Positions 7,537-15,298 of a stretch of 64,000 bases of DNA are shown piece after piece; positions within the stretch are counted from its first letter, which is position 1; each line of letters opens with the position of its first letter. The position numbers and the translations under genes were made by a program. Where the stretch lies: assembly GCF_900105945.1 (NCBI RefSeq), contig NZ_FNSO01000004.1:3534001-3598000 (forward strand), written 5' to 3'. The stretch comes from Amycolatopsis tolypomycina (GTDB taxonomy: Bacteria > Actinomycetota > Actinomycetes > Mycobacteriales > Pseudonocardiaceae). The notes beneath the pieces were generated by a model. That model was not told the origin of the DNA. It searched no databases and was given only the letters and a program-made list of their open reading frames with translations.

Positions 7537-8511
7537 TCACGGCACTCGCACGCGGGTGAGCCAGTGCTCGTACCTGTCGTCCGAACCCCGCACCAGGTCG
7601 TGGTAACGGTGGCGCAGGCCGGTGGTCACGGTGCCGGGTTCGCCGGTGCCGACGTCCCGGCCGGCGATCCCGACCACGGGCGTGACCCCCATGCCCGTGC
7701 CGGTGAGGAACACCTCGTCCGCGACCAGCAGGTCGGCCGGTTGCAGCGGGCGTTCGGTGTAGCTCAGGCCGAAATCGGCCGACAGCACCCGCACGGTGTC
7801 GCGGGTGACGCCTTCGAGGATGTCGGCGTCGAGCGGCGGGGTGAGCAGTTCGTCGCCGCGCACGGCGAACACGTTGGCCGTGCTCGCCTCCGCCACGTCG
7901 CCACGCTCGTTGAGCAGGATCGCGTCGTCGTAGCCCGCCGCCCGCGCCTCGTCCACCGCCAGCGCGTTGTTCAGGTAGGTCCCGGTCGCCTTGGCACGCA
8001 CCGGAAGGGACCGGCCCGGCGGGCGCGTCCACGAGCTGAACGAGCAGCGCACGCCCGCCGCCGGCGAGTAGTCGCCCAAGGTGAACGCGATCACCGACAG
8101 CGCGTCGGAGTTGCCGCGCAACGACACCCCCGGCCCCGTCCCGGGCAGCGGGCGGTACTTGTACGCCAACGGCCTGATGTAGGTGTCACGCGCGACACCG
8201 TTGCGCGACAACAGCTCGACGACCACGGCCGCGAGCTCCGCCGTGTCCTGCGGCAGGTCGATGCGCAACAGCCGGCACGACCGCGCGAACCGCTCCAAGT
8301 GGTCGCGGAGACGGAACACCGCGAGTTCCGACCGACCGGGCACCACGTGCGCCCGGATGCCCTCGAACACGCCCGTGCCGTAGTGCAGGCCCTGCGTGGT
8401 GACCGGGACGGTGGCCTCGGCGACCGGCACGAACCCGTCCCGGTGGTACGCCCACGCCGTCGTCGCGGGCCGCTCGTCCGTCCGCGTCCCGCCCGACACC
8501 TCGGCGGTCAC
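7537..8511 (-). CDS. Class IV (branched-chain type) aminotransferase
   Basis: The 324-residue fold type IV PLP enzyme has Gly-Leu-His-Tyr-Gly-Thr-Gly-Val-Phe-Glu-Gly-Ile-Arg near residue 42. The PLP lysine is in Arg-Ala-Lys-Ala-Thr-Gly-Thr-Tyr-Leu-Asn-Asn, Asn-Glu-Arg-Gly-Asp-Val-Ala-Glu-Ala-Ser-Thr-Ala-Asn follows, and a Thr-Gly-Thr-Gly segment holds the phosphate loop. It resembles IlvE and 4-amino-4-deoxychorismate lyase relatives. The GTG start is two bases after the ligase TGA, and its own stop is followed closely by the BacA homologue. The likely substrate is an oxo acid made by this operon. Confidence 0.8.
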   Translation of the reverse strand: MTAEVSGGTRTDERPATTAWAYHRDGFVPVAEATVPVTTQGLHYGTGVFEGIRAHVVPGRSELAVFRLRDHLERFARSCRLLRIDLPQDTAELAAVVVELLSRNGVARDTYIRPLAYKYRPLPGTGPGVSLRGNSDALSVIAFTLGDYSPAAGVRCSFSSWTRPPGRSLPVRAKATGTYLNNALAVDEARAAGYDDAILLNERGDVAEASTANVFAVRGDELLTPPLDADILEGVTRDTVRVLSADFGLSYTERPLQPADLLVADEVFLTGTGMGVTPVVGIAGRDVGTGEPGTVTTGLRHRYHDLVRGSDDRYEHWLTRVRVP

Positions 8512-8512
8512 G

Positions 8513-9931
8513 TCAGCGCCTCGCCGACGCGAGGGACCGGGCGGCAGCGGTCTCTTCGTCGGCGTCCTCGCCGGAGCGGTTGTCCACCACGCGGGCGGCC
8601 TTCCAGCTCACCATCGCGCCCGTGCCGGTGATGCTGCCGAACCGGTCGTGGCCCACGCTCACCTCGACGCCCAGCACGTCCCGGCAGTGGTCGGCGAGCT
8701 CCGGGTCGACGCGCGGCGGCTCGCTCTCGTCCGCCTCCAGGCGCAACGACAGCCGGTCCGCGCCGGACTCGTCACGGTCGAGCACCACCTGGTAGTCGAG
8801 GTAACCCCGGACGTGGCCGAGCAGCAGGTTCTCCAGGTCGTAACCGCTGATCCGCTGCCCGCCGACGACCAGTTCGTCGCGCGTGCGGCCCAGCACCTCC
8901 AGGCGGTCGGCCGGCAGCGTCGCCCCGGCGTCCCCGCGCGTGCGGCGCACCAGGTCGCCCGTGCGGTAGCGCACCAGCGGCTTCGCGCCCTGGTACAGCG
9001 CAGTGACGACCAGCTCCCCGAGGGTCACGTCCCCGGTCTCGGCCGCCGGCGCACCCGTGACCGGGTCGACGACCTCGTAGTGGTTGATCAGCGGTGCGGT
9101 GTACAGCCCGCCGTCCGCCCCCGCCGCGGCCAGCACCGACGCCTCCTGCGAGGCGTACAGGGCGTTATACGCCCGTGCGCCCCACAGCTCGCCGATGTTG
9201 GCCAGCAGCTCCGGTGATGCCAGTTCGCCGGTCAGCATCAGCACCCGCACCCGCAGGTCCCGGCGCGGGTCGAGCCCCGCCGCGCGCAACCGTTTCGCCA
9301 GCGTCAGCGCCATGCCGGGCGTGCAGAACAGGCCGGTGACGCCCAGGTCGCGCAACACCGCCAGGGCCCGGTCGAAGCCGACCATCGGCGAGTGCGGCCA
9401 CATCTTCGCCACCGCCAGGCCCAGGTTCCGGCACACGTCTCCGAACGTGTCGCCGAACGCGTGCAGCTCGGTCGGTCCGGAGACGCCGATCACCTGGTCG
9501 TCGCCGTACTGCCGGAAGATCGTGTCGTAGTGGACGGTCAGCGCCGTGTTGTTGGCCAGCGAGTCCACGTTGTCACGCGGGCACGGAGTGGCTGCCCCCG
9601 TGGTGCCGGTCGTCTCGTAGAAGATCCACGCCCTGGACAACGGGCGGGACAGGATGTCGTGTTGGGCCGCGCGCAGGTCGTCCTTCGTCGTGAACGGCAC
9701 CGCACGCCACGCCGCACCGGCCGACGAGCCGAGCTCCTCGGTGCGCACGTTCGCCAGGTGCTTGCGGTAGAACGGCGAGTTCGCCCGCACGTAGTCCACA
9801 GTGGCCCGGAGCATGGTGGTGCGGTGGGCCTCCAGGCGCGCCCCGTCCCACCGCCCCGCGGCGAATTCGCGGTGGTCGTCACGCAACCGCCGGGCGACTC
9901 CGGCCAGTTCCTCGTTGAAGATCGTGAACAT
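8513..9931 (-). CDS. PaaK-like adenylate-forming ligase
   Basis: This 472-residue protein is related to phenylacetate-CoA ligase and similar acyl-adenylate enzymes. It has the N-terminal Asn-Ser-Pro-Phe-Tyr-Arg-Lys-His motif, the nucleotide loop Tyr-Glu-Thr-Thr-Gly-Thr-Thr-Gly near residue 111, Tyr-Arg-Thr-Gly-Asp-Leu-Val near 327, and a C-terminal Asp-Glu-Leu-Val-Val-Gly-Gly-Gln-Arg-Ile. No carrier-protein domain is attached. It may activate an aromatic or cyclohexadienyl acid from the operon as a CoA or carrier thioester, or only as an adenylate. A GGGGGAA site precedes the ATG. Confidence 0.75.
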   Translation of the reverse strand: MFTIFNEELAGVARRLRDDHREFAAGRWDGARLEAHRTTMLRATVDYVRANSPFYRKHLANVRTEELGSSAGAAWRAVPFTTKDDLRAAQHDILSRPLSRAWIFYETTGTTGAATPCPRDNVDSLANNTALTVHYDTIFRQYGDDQVIGVSGPTELHAFGDTFGDVCRNLGLAVAKMWPHSPMVGFDRALAVLRDLGVTGLFCTPGMALTLAKRLRAAGLDPRRDLRVRVLMLTGELASPELLANIGELWGARAYNALYASQEASVLAAAGADGGLYTAPLINHYEVVDPVTGAPAAETGDVTLGELVVTALYQGAKPLVRYRTGDLVRRTRGDAGATLPADRLEVLGRTRDELVVGGQRISGYDLENLLLGHVRGYLDYQVVLDRDESGADRLSLRLEADESEPPRVDPELADHCRDVLGVEVSVGHDRFGSITGTGAMVSWKAARVVDNRSGEDADEETAAARSLASARR

Positions 9932-9946
9932 GCTTCCCCCTTGTGG

Positions 9947-10282
9947 TCAGCGACGGGCGGCGAGTTCGTGCGCCACGACCGTCGCGTCCCGCTCGACGAC
10001 GTCGGCGATGACCCAGTCGCTGATCTCCCGCCAGACGGCGATGGCGTCCTGGTGGAACGGGTGCGTCATGTAGCGGTCCAGCGCAGCCTCGTCCTCCACC
10101 AGCCCGATCACCACGAAGTCGTAGGCGACCGGCCGGTCCGAGAAGTTCCGGCCCGCGTACCAGTAGCGCAGGTCGGGGACCTCGTCGCCGACCCGGCGCG
10201 CCAGGGATTCGGCGACGGGGACGCGCGGGTCCTCCGGGGACACCCCGTCCTTGAACTTGAACAGCACGATGTGCCGGATCAT
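9947..10282 (-). CDS. Dabb (stress-responsive alpha/beta barrel) protein
   Basis: The 111-residue protein opens with Met-Ile-Arg-His-Ile-Val-Leu-Phe-Lys-Phe-Lys, the standard start of the dimeric ferredoxin-like Dabb fold, and ends with an Asp-Arg-Tyr-Met-Thr-His-Pro-Phe-His motif. Family members include stress proteins of unknown role and small cyclases such as plant olivetolic acid cyclase. Its ATG overlaps the stop of the CM-MqnA gene. Retention inside this operon suggests a catalytic or chaperoning role on a reactive intermediate, but no reaction can be named. Confidence 0.8.
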   Translation of the reverse strand: MIRHIVLFKFKDGVSPEDPRVPVAESLARRVGDEVPDLRYWYAGRNFSDRPVAYDFVVIGLVEDEAALDRYMTHPFHQDAIAVWREISDWVIADVVERDATVVAHELAARR

Positions 10283-11403
10283 GACTGTCCTCCGAAGAAG
10301 GTGATGTCGGCGTCGTCGGGCACGGCACCGCGCCGCGCCGCGAGTTTCGCGAAGTGCCGGATGCCCGCGATGTGCCGTCCACCCAGGCTGTGTTCGAGCG
10401 TCGCAAGGTAGCGGGACATCTCCTCGCGGGTGAACAACCCGTTGGCCGCCAACGATTCCGCCACCTCGTCGAGCTGCCGGCTGCCCTGCTGCGCGGCCTC
10501 CAGCAGCGTCGCGTGGGCGGCGGACACGGCCGCCGGCCGGCGCAGGGCCGTGGCACGGCGGACCGCCCACACCGCGAACACCATCGGCAGGCCCGTCCAT
10601 TCCCGCCACAACGCGCCCAGGTCGTGCACGTGCAGCCCCGGGTGCGGGTGCAACGTCTCGGCCAGCGCCGCGTCACCGATCAGCACCGCACCGTCGGCAC
10701 CGCGCAGCATGTCCGCCAGCACGGGCGGCTCCACGCGATACTCGGCGTTCACCCCGGCCCACTCGGCGAGCAGGATCGTCGCGAGCAACGCCGCCGTGCG
10801 GCTGGTCGAGCCCAGCGCGACCCGGCCACCGTCCAGGTCGGTGAGCGGCCCCCGGGTGAAGAGCTGGCACGACAGCACCTCGCCGTCACTGCCGATTCCC
10901 AGGTCCGGCAGCGCCAGCAGCCGGTCGTGGTGGCGCAGGTACTCGACGAGGCTGATGGGCGCGACGTCCACCTCGCCCGCCAGCAGCGCCGCCGCCATGG
11001 CCTCCGGCGTGCCCGTCGCCACCTGCCGGTCCCCGAGCCCCCAGCGCACCGCGCCGCAGTTGGCGAACGAGAACACCCCCAGCCGCAAGGGCGGGGTGTC
11101 CGGCTCCCGCCCCGGCTCGACGGCGGCGGCCCGCTCACGCTCGGCGCCGAGCCTGCCCCGGCAGATCTCCAGCACCATCGACCCCAACGTCGTGCCGGCG
11201 CTGCCGAACGCGTCGTGGTACCGGCGGAAGATCTCCCGTTCCCGCGCGGTGTCCGTCCGCACGCCGCCGGCGGCGATCCGGTCCCGCTGGATACCGGCGG
11301 AGATCCGCCTGCGCTCGGTGATCAGCGCGATGAGTTTCGCATCCAGGTCGTCGATGCGGTTGCGCGCCGGTGTGACGGGCGCGTGTTCCTGCTGTGCGGT
11401 CAT
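10279..11403 (-). CDS. Chorismate mutase (AroQ-delta) fused to MqnA-type chorismate dehydratase
   Basis: The 374-residue protein has two enzyme domains. Residues about 12-90 match the actinobacterial AroQ-delta mutase (Arg-Ile-Asp-Asp-Leu-Asp-Ala-Lys-Leu, then Gly-Gly-Val-Arg, Ala-Arg-Glu, Arg-Arg-Tyr and Gly-Arg-Leu-Gly), which converts chorismate to prephenate. Residues about 108-360 match MqnA over its whole length: the conserved Asn of the first loop in Phe-Ala-Asn-Cys, Asp-Val-Ala-Pro-Ile-Ser-Leu-Val-Glu-Tyr, Gly-Ser-Thr-Ser-Arg-Thr, Leu-Ile-Gly-Asp-Ala-Ala-Leu, and Glu-Trp-Thr-Gly-Leu-Pro-Met-Val-Phe-Ala-Val-Trp. MqnA dehydrates chorismate to 3-[(1-carboxyvinyl)oxy]benzoate. The fusion is one uninterrupted frame. 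It precedes the Dabb gene with ATGA coupling and follows the hydroxylase gene by 27 bp. Confidence 0.85.
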   Translation of the reverse strand: MTAQQEHAPVTPARNRIDDLDAKLIALITERRRISAGIQRDRIAAGGVRTDTAREREIFRRYHDAFGSAGTTLGSMVLEICRGRLGAERERAAAVEPGREPDTPPLRLGVFSFANCGAVRWGLGDRQVATGTPEAMAAALLAGEVDVAPISLVEYLRHHDRLLALPDLGIGSDGEVLSCQLFTRGPLTDLDGGRVALGSTSRTAALLATILLAEWAGVNAEYRVEPPVLADMLRGADGAVLIGDAALAETLHPHPGLHVHDLGALWREWTGLPMVFAVWAVRRATALRRPAAVSAAHATLLEAAQQGSRQLDEVAESLAANGLFTREEMSRYLATLEHSLGGRHIAGIRHFAKLAARRGAVPDDADITFFGGQS

Positions 11404-11430
11404 CTCCGAACTCCCCAGGTTGCAGTACCT

Positions 11431-12312
11431 TCAGAACGAAACCCCGATGCGATCCGGGTCTTCGTCGTCCACGGCCCGCAGAAAATCGGCGAAGAAATCG
11501 TGCACGTGCCCGATCGATCGGCCCGCGAACAACACGTGCTGGTAGTCGGTGATGTCGTATTCGGTGGTCGCCATCTCGGTCAGGTTCAGCGGGCGGATGT
11601 CGGCCTTGCGGAAGCTCTCCAGTTCCCCGAAGGACGACAGGAGACCGGCGCCGTACGCGCGGTGCAGGCCGTTCTCCTCGATCACGCCGTACTCCAGCGT
11701 GAACCAGAAGACCCGCGAGATCAGCTCGATCGTGCGGGGGCTCTCGACTCGCCGCACCGCTTCGCCCGTCAACCGGTAGAGCTCGGCGACCTTGTCGTTG
11801 CCCAGCGCCGGCGAGTGGCCGACCAGCTCGTGCACCACGTCCGCCTCGGGCGAGAAGAACGGCTGCGAGTGGTGCCGGATGAACTGGGCGGCGTAGAACT
11901 TCTCATCGGCCAGCACACCGTAGAACTGTTCGATCGGCACGAAACCGACAGCGGGTGTCAACGCGTACCCGGTCATGCGGCGCAACCGGCTGTTGACCTC
12001 CTCCAGTTGCGGGACGTGGTCGGTGGGCAGATCCAGCGCGGCGGCCCAGGCCACCACGTCGGCCGCCGCGTACTCCGCGTGCCGCTCGGCCAGCGCCCGC
12101 TGGATGTTCCGCCACGTCTGGTGGTCCAGCTCGTGGTAGTCGATCTCCGGCGCCGGCGTGCCGACAACGTGTTCCGCGCCCTGGAAGGCGATGCGGTTGC
12201 GCCGTCGTGTGTAGTCGTCGTCACCGTGGGCCGGGTGGTCGACCGGGAACGCGTAGCGCGGGTATCCCGACTCGTCATAGGTCATCGGCGCGTAGAGAGC
12301 GGGATCATCCAT
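11431..12312 (-). CDS. Pterin-dependent aromatic amino acid hydroxylase
   Basis: The 293-residue catalytic-domain-only enzyme resembles bacterial phenylalanine hydroxylase. The iron ligands are visible in FSPEADVVHELVGHSPAL (two His) near residue 140 and in Phe-Thr-Leu-Glu-Tyr-Gly (Glu); Tyr-Gly-Ala-Gly-Leu-Leu-Ser-Ser-Phe-Gly-Glu-Leu is also conserved. It should hydroxylate Phe, at the para or meta position, using tetrahydropterin and oxygen. The open frame extends upstream to 12405. The ATG at 12312 follows a GGTGGAG site, and a GTG three codons upstream is an alternative. It is first in the eight-gene operon. No pterin-recycling gene is nearby. Confidence 0.88.
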   Translation of the reverse strand: MDDPALYAPMTYDESGYPRYAFPVDHPAHGDDDYTRRRNRIAFQGAEHVVGTPAPEIDYHELDHQTWRNIQRALAERHAEYAAADVVAWAAALDLPTDHVPQLEEVNSRLRRMTGYALTPAVGFVPIEQFYGVLADEKFYAAQFIRHHSQPFFSPEADVVHELVGHSPALGNDKVAELYRLTGEAVRRVESPRTIELISRVFWFTLEYGVIEENGLHRAYGAGLLSSFGELESFRKADIRPLNLTEMATTEYDITDYQHVLFAGRSIGHVHDFFADFLRAVDDEDPDRIGVSF

Positions 12313-12602
12313 GTTCTCCACCAGAATCTCATTGGAGGAAACTCGGGCCTGTGCGTCAAGGGAAAATGCACGGGGCCGAGTTCCGGAAATCGAGGACCTG
12401 GCCAACCTATGGGTCGCTGCTTTTTGCCGTCAACGCCGCTACGGACGAATCACCGGGGTGGCGCAGTTCGCAAACTTTCCCAAGTTTTTCAAGGACCTCG
12501 CCCGATCCGGCGAGCCGACGCCCCCAGGCGTGGTCAGGCCGGCCTGCTCCCCCCGCTTGCACGAACTCGTCCCGGCCTGACCGGCTGGGCTATCGTTGGG
12601 CC
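12313..12602. promoter_or_regulatory. Divergent intergenic region, hydroxylase operon / LysE gene
   Basis: About 290 bp without a convincing gene separate the divergently read building-block operon and the exporter gene. It is somewhat less GC-rich than its surroundings around 12410-12500 and must hold at least the operon promoter. I see no clear operator palindrome. Confidence 0.5.
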
Positions 12603-13229
12603 ATGTTCACGACGCTTGTGGCTTTCGCCGGCGTGTCCCTGCTGGCGACGTTGATTCCCGGCCCGGACACGGCCGTGGTCATCAAGAATTCGCTGGGGCG
12701 CGGGCGCCGGGCGGCCATGGCCACCGCCGCCGGGTGCAGCACCGGCCAGGTCGGCTGGGGAATCGCGTCCATCGTCGGAATAGCCGCGCTGCTCGCGACC
12801 TCGGTCGTCGCGTTCACCGTGGTGAAATGGATCGGCGCGATTTACCTGTGCTACATCGGCCTCCGCTCACTGCTCGGCGCGCTGCGCTCGGGGCAGTCCG
12901 CGGCGGCACCGGCCGCTGCCGCCGCGCCCGCGAGCGTCGCCTCGTCCTACCGCGACGGCCTGTTCACCAACGCGCTCAACCCGAAGACGGCCTTGTTCAT
13001 GTCCGCGCTGCTGCCGCAGTTCACCGGCCCCGGCTCCCCCGGGTGGCTGCCCGTGGCCCTGGTCGCGGTGACGGCCGTCGTCAGCTTTTCCTGCATGTCC
13101 GCGTACGCGCTGGTGTTCGCCAAGCTCGGGGACGTCCTGCGGCGGCCCGCCGTGCGGCGCGCGGTCGAGGGGACGATGGGCGGCGTGCTGGTGAGCTTCG
13201 GTGTGGGTCTGGCGTTCAGCCAGGCGTGA
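12603..13229 (+). CDS. LysE/RhtB-family amino acid exporter
   Basis: The 208-residue membrane protein has about six predicted helices and the family opening Leu-Ile-Pro-Gly-Pro-Asp-Thr-Ala near residue 18. Next come Gly-Arg-Arg-Ala-Ala-Met-Ala-Thr-Ala-Ala-Gly in the first loop and Phe-Thr-Asn-Ala-Leu-Asn-Pro-Lys-Thr-Ala-Leu-Phe near residue 118. LysE/RhtB proteins export amino acids and small analogues. Placed back to back with the building-block operon, it could export a free non-proteinogenic amino acid, although a housekeeping role is equally possible. The 3' end overlaps the convergent regulator gene by 14 bp. Confidence 0.85.
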   Translation: MFTTLVAFAGVSLLATLIPGPDTAVVIKNSLGRGRRAAMATAAGCSTGQVGWGIASIVGIAALLATSVVAFTVVKWIGAIYLCYIGLRSLLGALRSGQSAAAPAAAAAPASVASSYRDGLFTNALNPKTALFMSALLPQFTGPGSPGWLPVALVAVTAVVSFSCMSAYALVFAKLGDVLRRPAVRRAVEGTMGGVLVSFGVGLAFSQA

Positions 13230-13968
13230 GGGTCGTCCAGCGGTAAAGGTGCCGGGGACGGCCGGTCTTGCCGTACTCCACGGTCATCACGGCCACCCCC
13301 CGGTCGACCAGCTGCTTGAGGTAGCGGCGGGCCGCGACCGCCGACAGCTTGCACAGCTCCCCGACCTCGGCTGCCGACAGCGGCCCGCGCTGCTGCCGCA
13401 GCGTCCTCGCCACCAGGTCCAGCGTCGTGCCCGCGGCCGTGCCGCCGTCAGCGCCGGCGCCGGTCGCGAGGCCGGGCAGCGGCACGTCCGCCTCGCGCTG
13501 GTCAAGCGAATCGTGCTGGTCAAGCGAATCGTGCTGGGCCGTGCACTTGAGCAGGTGCCACCAGTCGACCCAGCTCTCCAGCAGGGCGCGCACCACGTGC
13601 CGCTCGACCGGCGCGACCATGCAGGCGAACACCCCGAGCCGGACCGCGCCGAGCACGACGTCCACCCGCGGCCGGTCGACGACCATCAGGACGTCGCACT
13701 GGTCTCGGCCGCGCATTTGTGCCAGCGCATGGAGCACCTCCACCCCGTCGGCGTCGCAGTGCATGATCGCCAGGTCCGGGCTCAGGGCATCGACCACGGC
13801 CGACACCCCTTCACCCGGGCGCACTGCGCCGGCGATGTCCAGGCCGCCGACCGACTGGGCGCCGTCCAGGCTCGCCGCGAGGTCGTCGGGACCCCCTACG
13901 ACGAGCACCTTGGCCCGCACCCGAACGGCAGCCGGGAGCAAACATGAGCCGTACGAATTCTCGGTCAC
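13216..13968 (-). CDS. Receiver-HTH response regulator-like protein (CitB/DcuR-like)
   Basis: The 250-residue protein has an N-terminal receiver-like alpha/beta domain (about residues 15-125) and a C-terminal winged helix (about 180-245) with Pro-Leu-Ser-Ala-Ala-Glu-Val-Gly-Glu-Leu-Cys and a recognition helix rich in Arg. The layout recalls citrate/malate-type response regulators. The phospho-acceptor region reads Asp-Leu-Ala-Ile-Met-His-Cys-Asp, so the usual single Asp is displaced. No histidine kinase is adjacent. A six-residue tandem repeat lies in the linker. It is probably an orphan regulator of the flanking biosynthetic genes; that is inference. Confidence 0.65.
   Translation of the reverse strand: MTENSYGSCLLPAAVRVRAKVLVVGGPDDLAASLDGAQSVGGLDIAGAVRPGEGVSAVVDALSPDLAIMHCDADGVEVLHALAQMRGRDQCDVLMVVDRPRVDVVLGAVRLGVFACMVAPVERHVVRALLESWVDWWHLLKCTAQHDSLDQHDSLDQREADVPLPGLATGAGADGGTAAGTTLDLVARTLRQQRGPLSAAEVGELCKLSAVAARRYLKQLVDRGVAVMTVEYGKTGRPRHLYRWTTLTPG
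13501..13536. repeat. Two exact 18-bp tandem repeats inside the regulator gene
   Basis: The unit gtcaagcgaatcgtgctg occurs twice head to tail. On the coding strand it duplicates Gln-His-Asp-Ser-Leu-Asp in the linker between receiver and DNA-binding domains. It keeps the frame and looks like a replication-slippage product. Confidence 0.85.
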
Positions 13969-14583
13969 TTCCCGTTTCCCCCCGGGACGACTGAACAGGA
14001 ATTTCCCCTGGTGCCCGGCGACGTACCAGCCCCTGGCCGGCCACCCACTCCGACCCTACTGGCAGCGGGGGCCACGTCCCACCGACCGGAAATCACCCGG
14101 CGGGAGGAAGCCGGGACTCCGGCACGCCCGGCGCCGACCCTTCCCCCCTTCTCGCCCGAACCGCGGTGTGGGCGTTCTACGCACCGTTCGGATCACGTGG
14201 CACCAGAGGTATCCAATACGGCATACGGGTGGCGTCGCTTGCCCATTTACCACACACAGTGAGAAATGTGATATAGGGCATATTTTCCTTGCGGTGCCAC
14301 AAGCGAAAACTTCGTTTCGATCCCTCAATTGAAATGCAGCGTCACGACTGCCACACCGGGTCTTCGGTCCGCGCGCGGTGCTCGCCGCGCCGGTGCGGCC
14401 GCCACCCCGCTCCGAACAGGCAACTCGTGCCCCGACGACCGGCCCCGGCGATCCCGCGGCCGCCCGGCGCCGGCGGTTCCCCTCGCCCCCGAGTTGCACG
14501 TTTGGTTCAACGGAGCATGCTGCTGTTGTAGTAGTAGTGGTAGTACAACCGCAGGTCTGCGTGCTGTCCGCTGGGGGGATGAG
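13969..14583. promoter_or_regulatory. 615-bp leader region upstream of the LuxR-type regulator
   Basis: There is no convincing gene on either strand; the open frames here look like GC-bias artefacts. The part from about 14190 to 14340 is clearly more AT-rich than the rest and is a good place for divergent promoters. Near its end is a short inverted repeat around GTA triplets (14525-14549). The length is unusual for this compact locus, so a long 5' leader is possible. Confidence 0.45.
14525..14549 (+). promoter_or_regulatory. Inverted repeat GTTGTA-N13-TACAAC with GTA triplets
   Basis: A 6-bp inverted repeat flanks a run of gta/gtg triplets, 34 bp before the LuxR-type start codon and overlapping its leader. 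It could be an operator for autoregulation, or a hairpin in the leader RNA close to the ribosome site. Confidence 0.3.
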
Positions 14584-15210
14584 ATGCAGTTGCTCAGGGT
14601 TCTGGTGTGCGATCCCGATCCGCTGATCAGGGCGGGAATTCGCGGATTGGTCGAGTCGGTGGAGTACGCGACCGTGATCGCGGAATCCTCGTCGATCTGG
14701 TCCGGTCGCGAGATGTGCGATGACTCCTACGACGTCGCCGTGGTCACCGACGGGGACATTCCGCCATCGGCCAAGAACGTGATCCTCTTCATCGACGATG
14801 TGCACGACCGGCGGGCGCTGGTCAACGCCGTCGCGGCGGGTGTCACGCGCTTCGTCAGCCGGACCAACGCCGCCACCGACCTCGGCCACGGGCTCCGAGC
14901 CGTGCTCCAAGGCAGTCCGTACGTTCCGACCCCGGTCGTCGAGCAGCTTCTCGCGCTGCTCGCCGCGACGATCCCGACCAAGGCCTCCGCCACCCGGCCG
15001 ATCGAAGAGCTGAGCCCTCGCGAGGCCGAGGTGCTCATGCTCATCAGCGAGGGAACCAGCAACGCGGCCATCGCGAGGAAGCTGCACATCCAGGAGACGA
15101 CGGTGCGCTCGCACGTCGCCCGGATCCAGTCGAAGCTGAACATCGCCACGCGCGCCGAAGCGGTTCTCGTCGGCCAGCGGTTCCGGATCGAGGCGGGCCG
15201 CGATCGATGA
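14584..15210 (+). CDS. LuxR-type (NarL-like) regulator with degenerate receiver
   Basis: The 208-residue protein has a receiver-like N-terminus (about 1-120) and a LuxR helix-turn-helix (about 140-200) with Leu-Ser-Pro-Arg-Glu-Ala-Glu-Val-Leu and Thr-Val-Arg-Ser-His-Val-Ala-Arg-Ile-Gln-Ser-Lys-Leu. The phospho-acceptor segment reads Asp-Val-Ala-Val-Val-Thr-Asp-Gly-Asp-Ile rather than the usual Leu-x-Asp-x-x-Met-Pro, so phosphorylation control is doubtful. The ATG at 14584 follows a GGGGGGATGAG stretch. Its position between the two biosynthetic wings makes it the best candidate for a pathway-specific activator. Confidence 0.8.
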   Translation: MQLLRVLVCDPDPLIRAGIRGLVESVEYATVIAESSSIWSGREMCDDSYDVAVVTDGDIPPSAKNVILFIDDVHDRRALVNAVAAGVTRFVSRTNAATDLGHGLRAVLQGSPYVPTPVVEQLLALLAATIPTKASATRPIEELSPREAEVLMLISEGTSNAAIARKLHIQETTVRSHVARIQSKLNIATRAEAVLVGQRFRIEAGRDR

Positions 15211-15239
15211 GCCGCCGGCACGGGCGATCACCCGACCTG

Positions 15240-15273
15240 GCAGGCGCCTGGGCGGGATCGCCCACGCGCCTGC
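15240..15273. terminator. Bidirectional terminator hairpin
   Basis: A 14-bp stem, interrupted by one C-C mismatch, with a 4-nt loop (GCAGGCGC-c-TGGGCG, loop ggat, then the complement) lies in the 88-bp gap between the convergent LuxR and methyltransferase genes. There is no T-run, as is usual in high-GC actinomycetes. Confidence 0.65.
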
Positions 15274-15298
15274 GCTCACGCGCCGGTCGATGCGGCCG

